64,000 nucleotides of DNA from Ahaetulla prasina (lineage: Eukaryota; Chordata; Lepidosauria; Squamata; Colubridae): the NCBI RefSeq assembly GCF_028640845.1, contig NC_080539.1, positions 164,126,236 through 164,190,235 of the forward strand, written 5' to 3'. Below, in pieces: positions 60,241-64,000 of the stretch. Within the stretch, counting starts at the first letter, position 1. Each line of letters begins with the position of its first letter. The notes beneath the pieces are model-generated. The model was not told the DNA's origin and searched no databases. It saw only the letters and a program-made list of their open reading frames with translations. The position numbers and the translations under genes are program-made.

Positions 60241-61729
60241 TCCAATATGCAAGACTGAACATTTGCTGATTGCGATTTGGAGTTGCCAAGTTTGATGCAA
60301 ACTGCTATAAATCATTTTGAAAATATCATTACCAAACAGAATACCATCTGTTTCATATTACCACCCCCTGAATAATTATTAATCAGACTTCAAACCACAG
60401 AACTGTTAGCACCAGAGAATGTAGACTAAGTAACACAATTCTCATCTTGGATAACAAATATTGGATAACAAATTGGATAACAAATATGGATAACAAGTGA
60501 CAAGTATTCTGTCTTTTATATATTCAATTTTTTTGTTTATTCTGAACTTTTATCCTTTTCTCTTTGCTTCAAATTATGCACCCACTATTTATTTTAATTA
60601 TTGCCCTTGCACCTTTTTAAACTGTTTAAATAGTGTTTTTCAAACATAAAACGCTATATGCTATAAAATATCAATTTTACATTCATCTTCATTGGCTTGC
60701 ATGTTTTCAGTCTACTTCCCAAACTGCTTTCCTGATTGCAGTTATTAAATATGACTTTGAAAACTGCAGTCATTCTAGTCTTCTGATTTGATCAATTAAC
60801 TTCTTCAGACTTATTTTCCTCTCTGTCCTCTACCTTCCACTACTGTGTATGTTTAACTTGGTTTATTAAAATCACTTTCTGTTCCTTTAATACACTATTG
60901 ACTTTGGGATGTGTGTGTCATTTTACTGAAATATCTTCATCTTCTAAAATCTCCTTAAAACAGAATATCATCAAAATGGTTTATGAAACCGCTTTTTCCT
61001 TGCAACTTTGTGATATAAATTAGTTTGTTTTTAACCAAAGAAGTATGCAACATTTTCAGATCCAAAGGCCACGTACGGTCTTTTAAGTACTGTGCTAAGA
61101 AAACTAAACAAAAAGTTGGAGTTGGGGGAACTGGAGAAAAAAATAATTCATATTTATATTAAATCAAAATTCAATATAGCTAATAACATGATTGCTGTCA
61201 GGCATGCATTTAAAGACTTTCTATTACATTTTGATACAACTTTTGGGAGTCATGTGGGTTCCATTTGGGGACATTGCTTTTAGGCAGCTAAATACAAAGG
61301 AAAAGAAAAAGGGGAAGGAGGGGAAATGAACTGCCTATGGCTGTATGTAGGGAATCATGTGTATGGTCACAGAAACTTTTCCTTAATGGGATGGCTTATG
61401 GACATCACCTATCCTCCCCATCATTTGTTCTTCACTTCTATGGTGAGTGAAATGGGAACAACCAAGAATGATCCTGAATTTCCATTTTTTCTTTACACCT
61501 ACTGGAATTTGACATAGGCAGCCCTATCAATTTGATAAATAAATATTTCTAATCAGTCTAATCAACATAACCTTACATCCCCCTGATGCTCTCCTTCCAT
61601 TCTTTTCATGTTCTGTGAAATGCACTATATTAATAAGCATATTCCAAATTTTCAAAATACATCCTGCATCAACACAAATGCTTTTAAAGAAAAAGTTACC
61701 GTAATTATTCAGACATTTTTTTCCAGCTT
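60241..61729. other. WDCP-B intron, nothing recognised
   Basis: AT-rich sequence. Short reading frames show no family resemblance. Confidence 0.4.
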
Positions 61730-61928
61730 CTTCTCCTGCAAGGAAAACAGCAATGGGGATGGTGGGGGATATGAATGTGTGTGTTTGAATCTAACAGGAA
61801 TACCAAAACCTTGGATTATTTTTTTAGACTCAAGGTTAATGTTGCATTCTTACATTTTGAAATAAACAACACATCAGACAGGAGGTAGTAGTGCTTTGTC
61901 TTCAATACTATGTTATGTTTTAGAATTT
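61730..61928. repeat. Unidentified repeat, copy 2 (WDCP-B intron)
   Basis: This is a direct, diverged copy of 58096-58291, about 3.6 kb away in the same intron. It does not join any WDCP exon. Confidence 0.75.
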
Positions 61929-62377
61929 CTATGCTCTTGTGAAGACAAGAAAACCTGACCCATTGGATTTTTTATTTTTAAATTTTCTTCATTACGTGAG
62001 CAAATATATTTCTCAATGCTTTGAATCTTTAAATGAATCTTTTAAGCATGTGTACTATTACTGACACATACTTGTTTCTCCAAAAATTATTTTAAAAACC
62101 ACATACTTGAGAATTTATTACAATAAGTAATGACTTCAAATTGAAAAGCAAATGGACATACAATACATTAATGACAATCACCCAAGCAGAAAAGAATGCA
62201 AATCTCACTTCTGTAAAGCCAAATATGAAACACAATAGCCATTATTCTCTGGACAATACTTCAATGAGCATAGAATGATGCAGCCTGGTAAAAAATGTAA
62301 AGACTTTGTCAATTGGTAGCAAGTTGCCAAAAACAATTTACAGGGAAAATGTTTTACAATTACCTGATTTTTTTTAC

Positions 62378-64000
62378 CTGATATTTGATGTGTATGAAAG
62401 GTGGTTCTTGAGAAGAAGGGTAGACAAGAGATAATCTCCTCCCATTTTTAGTGTATTCTATTAATTCAAGGAGTCTCAAATGTAAGTCATTGAAGCTGCT
62501 ATACCATCTTTCCAGATTTATGGATATTTCAGTTGCTCTTTTATCATTATCCAATATGCTATTTTTAGGAGAATTTAAAGATTTGTGTGCTACTTTAGAT
62601 GAAGTTGATGTATTGGAAAATCCAGCAGGTGTTTCAGCACCAAACAAGGTCATTGACCGATTAATTGGTTCAGCTTCCAAAGTTTCTAGAACGGATGAGT
62701 TTCTCAAGGCTCCTTTTTCATAAAATATGCACATATTGGATGGGGATGTTTGTTCATAATTGGGATTTTTTACTTTCAACATGTGTTTCCTTCTACTGGG
62801 TGACTGAATAAAAGTATTAACTGGTCTTGAGAGCTCTTGCTCCACAATACAATCCTCTGAAGCAAAGTTCTTAAAATGTCTTCTTTTCTCCGGAAGGCTA
62901 ACAGAAGGCTCAAAAGTGAATGACAAAGTTTGGCTAGTCCCAGATTTTGATGAAGAGTCTTTGCCAGATATTAATTCTTTCATCAGCAATCTGATGACGT
63001 ATCTGTCTGAATTAGAGGAAGGAATAAATGTGGGATCAGAGAATTTTTGCTTGCCAACCAACACTAATAACAGTTTATCTGTCAAAAAGGATAGACCTTT
63101 GGGTCGTTCATTTCTTTCTAGTTGGATCCGTTGCAAGTTGGGCACACAGGATGGTGTAACTGAAGAGACCAAAACAATATTACAAGTATTAGAAGCTACT
63201 GCAACCATTTGAGCACTAAGGTCAAAGGCAATTACATCAGGGACCAAAATGCCCGGAATGCTGACTTTTCTAGTTGTGGTTATTTTTCCTTCATAAGTGA
63301 CCAAGATCAATTGTGAAGAATACTGACTACTTCCTAAAGGGCTGACCTTCCTCCTCAAAGGTATACGGCTGCGATCCTGTTTCCTGTGGTTTGCCAGGAT
63401 ACTGGTTAAATCAATTGGGCCTGATGAAGATGAAGCAACAGAATGCATTGCTACTGATTTATCTGAATCAAAAGACTTCCTTCTTGAATCCATTGAGTAT
63501 TCTTCATTCCCAAGCACCAGAGTAGATTGCGAAGAATCTGTAGACATAAAATCCATTTCAGAAGTTATTGGTAATTCAAATATAATACCAGCATTTAAAC
63601 CAGGCATCTTATCAGAAGGGAGTTCAGTAGCCACAGCAATTTGAAAATCCAAAGTAGCTTCAATAGCACAGATATAGCCTCCAACATCAAATATTGGGCA
63701 AAAAGTACAAGCATTCAGTGTTTTCTTGGTCTCATCCCAAATATAGGAATGAAGAGAACTGCTTATAGCAATAACCAGACGATTGCCCTCCTTGGTCCAA
63801 CAAGCACAGTGGATGAGTCCCCTGCTTTTAATGTCTGCTTTAACCTTGGAATTGTCTAAACGAACTGCATATAAAACAGAAGCATCCCTTTTGGTAAATA
63901 CTGACAAAATATCTCTCTTTGGGTGCCACACACAGCCTTGAGGAAGCAACTGGAACGGCTCAGCAATTTCACAAGTCTGGAAAACCATCAGCCTATTCTT
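62378..64000 (-). CDS. WDCP: WDCP-B large exon (partial, runs off right edge)
   Basis: The frame is open from the window edge (KNRLMVFQ) to the donor CAG|GTAAAA at 62377 on the - strand. WD-region blocks are preserved: [38 protein letters not shown]. The coiled-coil-like segment SINLERWYSSFNDLHLRLLE precedes the exon end IHIKYQ, phase 0 as in copy A. Confidence 0.94.

Larger units (their letters stand above)
54749..64000 (-). other. WDCP: WDCP copy B gene body (N-terminus beyond window)
   Basis: This is a second WDCP gene in the same orientation as copy A. Visible exons give 541 codons plus 121 nt plus 146 nt, or 629 residues without stop or frameshift. It shares [70 protein letters not shown] and LLLVLVGKQKF with copy A but differs widely between these blocks, so the duplication is not recent. 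Roughly 105 N-terminal residues lie right of the window. Open frame and family-like splicing argue for a working gene. Its C-terminus is shorter than in copy A. Confidence 0.92.

Overview
The window looks like nuclear DNA of a squamate reptile, most likely a snake. Its genes are split by spliceosomal introns. Its repeats are those of squamate genomes: Bov-B LINE pieces, a Sauria-type SINE ending in the Bov-B-like tail, other tRNA-derived SINEs, CR1/L3-like LINE tails running into (ATTCT)n microsatellites, and many hAT and Tc1/mariner MITEs. Species cannot be named from the sequence alone.

Two gene families are present. (1) On the + strand, about 3.3-31 kb, lies MFSD2B, a 12-TM major facilitator transporter of the sphingosine-1-phosphate exporter type. 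Thirteen coding exons were placed with matching GT/AG sites and phases; they give 481 residues up to the stop. The first coding exon must lie left of the window. (2) On the - strand lie two WDCP (C2orf44-like) genes in tandem. Copy A (41.1-49.5 kb) is complete: three coding exons, 764 residues, with a CpG-rich promoter region near 49.0-49.9 kb. Copy B (54.7 to beyond 64.0 kb) is open throughout its visible 629 residues but its N-terminus lies right of the window. MFSD2B and WDCP are tail-to-tail neighbours in human too, so the synteny supports the calls; the second WDCP copy is the unexpected part.

Almost everything else is mobile-element debris. The main pieces are a full-length but broken Ty3/gypsy chromovirus (21.7-27.5 kb, antisense in an MFSD2B intron, with 5-bp target duplication), a 37-copy 25-bp minisatellite (14.7-15.65 kb), a solo LTR inside a MITE (37.4-37.9 kb), a perfectly palindromic hAT MITE (1.34-1.48 kb), a hAT nested in a hAT (31.8-32.6 kb), a deleted Tc1 element (38.3-38.9 kb), and two Penelope-like fragments carrying hammerhead-ribozyme-like cores (12.87 kb and 50.55 kb).

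No prokaryotic-type system, CRISPR array or operon is present. The most noteworthy biology is the WDCP tandem duplication with divergent C-termini and a GC-AG intron in copy B, followed by the two hammerhead-like motifs and an unidentified ~200-bp repeated block inside the copy B intron.
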